From contig OZ231126.1 of NCBI GenBank assembly GCA_965153355.1, positions 91,636,001 to 91,700,000 of the forward strand: DNA of 64,000 nt, given 5' to 3'. Shown here piece by piece: positions 59,574 through 64,000 of this stretch; within the stretch, counting starts at the first letter, position 1; each line of letters begins with the position of its first letter. The stretch comes from Flaccisagitta enflata (lineage: Eukaryota > Chaetognatha > Sagittoidea > Aphragmophora). The notes beneath the pieces are model-generated. The model did not search any database, was not told where the DNA came from, and saw only the letters and a program-made list of their open reading frames with translations. A program made the position numbers and the translations under genes.

Positions 59574-60144
59574 CAGTACAATGGGAGCAAAGACGACTTA
59601 GACTGGAGAATAGATTTTAGGTATCCTTATTCTATTTGGTATGTTGATTAAAGGTTGCTCTATTGCTTGAATATATTGGCTTCTCTCATTCTTCAACTTG
59701 TGACCAGCTCATCAGATCGAACAAAAAATTTTATATACTTTAGACAATTGGACTATTTTTACAGGTTTCATGATTGTTTTAAGCTTTTCCCAGATATTAA
59801 TTTGCATAATTAATCGTCTTTTAAAATGGCTGTAAAACCTGTAAAAATAGTCCGCTTGAGCTGATTTTTTTTCAAAATTTAATAAAATGTTTAGCCCGAT
59901 TTGATGGGCTAGGTTAAAGCATTGAAAAAATGAAGTCCTGATGAAGTCAAGTCACAAGTTGAATATAAAAAAAAGCTAACATATTCAAGCAACCTTTGAT
60001 TAGCATAAATATCAATTCTTTTATAAATCTTTCTTTTATAATTCTTTTATAATTCTTTTATAACTTTATTATAATTCTTTTATAATTCTTTTATAAATCA
60101 AATGAAATTAGAATATCTAAAATCTATCCTCCTGTCTCGTACTG
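59574..60144. mobile_element. Foldback MITE, TA-flanked (CAGTACAATGGGAG ends)
   Basis: The left end CAGTACAATGGGAGCAAAG and right end CCTGTCTCGTACTG are flanked by TA. Inner arms pair (TAATCAAAGGTTGC-like and CTTGAATATATTGGCT with AACATATTCAAGCAACC). The interior has TTTTATAATTC repeats near 60020-60090. Confidence 0.7.
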
Positions 60145-60389
60145 TAGTATTACTGCTCTAGAAGTAACGGGCAGACCAACCGACAGTTACAGTACTCAAA
60201 AATATAATAAGGTGCAACAACTAAATTCGATCCAAGTTCCTCGAGGCGGTTCACACAGGTTTTCATTGGCCGGGGGCCGGAAAGACAAGAAAATCTTTTT
60301 TAATTGACGGCTTCAGGATTTATTAGCTAAAAGGAGGAAGAAAATAAGGTGCAGAATCGCAGATTATTGATTCTCGGCAGTCATTGACT

Positions 60390-60840
60390 AATCAAAGCAC
60401 CAAAAGATGAAAATTCAAAATGCGAAGTGTGCTGAGAAAGTTGGACTAACAAGCATGAACAAATGACAATTCAAAACGCGATGTGTGCTGAGAAAGTCGG
60501 ACTAAAAAGTCTCAGGCACTGAGTCTAAGAGATTCAAAACGGAACACGTGCGGAGAGAGTTGGATTATCAAGCACAAAAAGATGACAATTAAAAATTCTA
60601 GATACGCTGAGATAGTTGGACTAACAAGCACAAAAAAATGATGATTCATTATGCAACACGTGTTGAGAAAGTTGGACTATAAAGCACTAAGAGATGACAA
60701 TTCAAAATGCGACACATGCTGAGAAAGTTGGACCATTAAGTACTAAGTCTAAGAGATGAGAGTTTAAGATATGACACGTATGAAGAAAATTGGATAAACA
60801 AGCACAATAATTCAAATTCCAATGTGTGTGAAGGAAGTTG
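60390..60840. repeat. Diverged ~62-bp minisatellite
   Basis: About seven units share GCTGAGAAAGTTGGACTA and AAGCACNAAAAGATGACAATTC. The array continues as a fragment after 61174 (CATGTTGAGAAAGTTGAT), so the hAT element at 60842 inserted into it. Confidence 0.8.
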
Positions 60841-60841
60841 A

Positions 60842-61173
60842 CAGGGGTGTACAGGGGTGTATATAATTGAGCGGCTTTTCATTTTATTCCCCCCCTGCCT
60901 TTGATTTTCTTCCCCGCGACGCGTTGCGTAGCGATACAAAATCTATGATTTTCTGCCCCACAAAGCAATAAAACAGTAAATTTTAGGTTTAAATGGTGTT
61001 AAATTGTGTAGTAGTAATCAAATTTTACCTTTTGGTACTACCAAAAGTGTTGATTCTTCAAAAAATTTCTTTTTTCTTTCTTTCAAGTTTTTGTCTTTTT
61101 TCCCCATCTCCAAACCCTTTGATTTTATTCCCCCCCGCCGGGGGGGGGGAATGCTCAACTATATACAGGCCTG
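60842..61173. mobile_element. Non-autonomous hAT element, second family copy, 8-bp target duplication
   Basis: The ends CAGGGGTGTACAGGGGTG...and ACTATATACAGGCCTG are inverted, and GAAGTTGA is duplicated at 60834-60841 and 61174-61181. The first end carries a duplicated CAGGGGTGTA. It is inverted relative to the 17024-17339 copy and lies inside the Smad intron. Confidence 0.9.
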
Positions 61174-61608
61174 GAAGTTGATTTATCAAGTGCCAGAAAG
61201 CATGTTGAGAAAGTTGATCTTCAAGAATGACTAAAAAACAAAAACTAACAACTAAGAAAGAGTTACAATGTAGTTGGAGATAGACAGACCGATGGACCAA
61301 TGAACCAACAAATCAATGAATCTCAGACCTACAATACCTCTATTAAAGTTCTACAAAATAAGTAACATTTGAGTTACCAAGCAAAGTTAAGGCATTATGT
61401 CTATAAGAGGTAATGATTGGGAGGATATTGTCTCATAGTGGTCGCGAGTTCGTCTGACATAACCTCGAAACCGCGAATTATTCTCATCAAATTTCGAACC
61501 ACGAGCATTCGTCACGATTGAAAGGAATTAATTACACCTTCAGCTCGTAGCCACTTTTACTGAGCTTTTTTTAAAGGGCGTTACGTCTCCCTCGTAACCC
61601 CTTGATAA

Positions 61609-61876
61609 TCAAGGCCGGATACACGGCACAGAAGTAGTCGCTGGCGGTTAGGAAGGGGCAATATCGCGGCTGGGCAGGGGCACTATGTGGGTGGGCTGGG
61701 ACTGTAATGTGGCTGGGTTGGGGCTGCAATGTGGCTGGACAGGGGCCGTGATGCTCAGTAATCATTATTTTAACCGATTTTGCGTCATATCATCCAAATT
61801 TTCGCGTTACCGACCGACATACCAACGGACAGTCGGCACAGCCTCTTACAGAGTCGCTTAGCCAGCTTCTAAAAAT
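61609..61876 (-). mobile_element. HCE family copy (code AGTCGCTGGC)
   Basis: Minus strand: TTTTTAGAAGCTGGCTAAGC with return stem GCGACT, then CTGTAAGAGGCTGTGCCG. GGCAGGGGCACTATGTGGGT-like repeats occupy the interior (+ strand). The far end GCCAGCGACTAC then CGTGTATCCGGCCTTG mirrors the code, and two stem bases at the start have mutated. Confidence 0.82.
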
Positions 61877-62273
61877 CAAAGACTTAAAGCGAGCTAACGA
61901 CTTTTTAACATTAACTGAAGTATTTTGATCCTTGAGGGGAAATAGATGGGAGTGAGTCTAGACCACCTGAGAGAAGATCGTATACATTGTACATGCACAT
62001 GTGCGTCAGATATATCCTTAAACATGATCCAAAAATGAGTCATCATTTTAAGAATAGGAAAGGATCAGAAATGATCATTAGCTATCAGCGGGGGCGAGAC
62101 ATTACTCTTAATCATAGTCTGACGACCCCGCGGGCCATATCATATCCGTTCGTCGGTCTCTCCGTCCTTAGAGACCGACCTCATCGCCGTTTCTCATTCT
62201 TGTCACCATTCATGAGCGGATTGAGCGCTTAACGCGCATCTCTCTCTCTCACTCATTCACTCACTCACTCACT

Positions 62274-62789
<516 letters not shown>

Positions 62790-62825
62790 TTATTGCCCCT
62801 GTTCAAATAACTACAATAGCAGGCA

Positions 62826-63599
<774 letters not shown>

Positions 63600-63601
<2 letters not shown>

Positions 63602-63998
63602 AGGGCAGAGGTCTTGTAGAACACAGGGAGAATCTGTTTATTCATCTGTCCATCTGCCCATCCATCTGTTCATCCAGCATGTCAGAACTCTTATTGTGTT
63701 ATAAAGAAAATTGATAAAAAAATGAAAAAAATACTAAGTTCCCATTGCATAAAACGGAACAATAAACCTGACAAAAATGCAAAAAATTTTCATTGAATAA
63801 TATGGAAAATTGACAACAAAAAAAAAATAATAATTGACAAAAAGTGGTAAAATTCCCATTAAATGAAATAGAAAATGAATAAATGGGTTCAAAGGAGATG
63901 AAGCCTTGAAGACAGGGCAGAGGGGATGGACAGACGGATGTATGTATAGAAGGATTCCCACTGTGTTCTACAGGACTTTGCCCTCTTGAAACCCAATG
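63600..63998. mobile_element. GGGCAGCGGCCCC-family element, partly cut by the window end
   Basis: AGGGCAGAGGTCTTGTAGAA and CACAGGGAGAATCTG at the left match inverted CCCACTGTGTTCTACAGGAC and TTTGCCCTC at the right. The core has CATCTGTCCATC and GGGATGGACAGACGGATG repeats. Confidence 0.7.
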
Positions 63999-64000
63999 CC

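Overview
This is a window of invertebrate animal (metazoan) nuclear DNA. Genes are split by introns with GT/AG borders. One gene encodes the MH2 domain of a receptor-regulated Smad, a metazoan-only family. Most of the sequence is AT-rich intron or intergenic DNA filled with microsatellites, minisatellites and short inverted-repeat transposons. The species cannot be named from the sequence. I see no bacterial operon, CRISPR array, rRNA gene or complete viral genome. Almost every long open frame is a translated microsatellite; real coding sequence was found as short, CpG-richer exons whose splice phases agree.

Three genes are supported. (1) At 0.65-2.2 kb on the + strand, two exons of a WD40-repeat protein. 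(2) At 25.35-35.13 kb on the + strand, a phase-consistent chain of six exons encoding an unrecognised, low-complexity protein. It has a 36-bp minisatellite that runs into an intron, three or four polyglutamine tracts, an acidic tract and a basic tail. (3) On the - strand, two exons of a Smad2/3-type gene at 62.65-62.39 and 46.32-45.96 kb. They are separated by a 16-kb intron. Together they give an almost complete MH2 domain with a ten-glycine insertion encoded by a GGA microsatellite. The 5' (MH1/linker) exons and the last exon with the C-terminal phosphorylation motif are not visible.

The rest is a dense, nested repeat landscape. It holds TA-flanked foldback (MITE-like) elements at 0.95, 9.5, 10.3, 16.4, 29.7, 39.3, 40.1, 48.5 and 59.6 kb. 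Three hAT-type non-autonomous elements have perfect 8-bp target duplications (7.57-8.50, 17.02-17.34 and 60.84-61.17 kb). A family of inverted-repeat elements begins GGGCAGCGGCCCC (2.8, 18.2, 46.7 and 63.6 kb). There are several ~60-500 bp tandem repeats, a very large inverted repeat at 47.8-52.0 kb, and an exact-looking 4.2-kb tandem duplication (50.19-54.42 and 54.42-58.67 kb).

The most unusual signal is a family of about twenty elements, here called hairpin-coded elements (HCE). Each starts TTTTTAG followed by a hairpin whose stem sequence differs between subfamilies, then CTATAAGAGG and a GTCC/GGTC tetranucleotide array. Each ends with the reverse complement of its own stem, followed by GGCC...GGCCTTGTT. 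The stem 'code' (for example AGGTGCGAC, AGATGCGTCCTC, AGTCGCGTGC, AGTTGCGGAC, AGTCGCTGGC) changes from element to element, while the copies inside one element stay matched.
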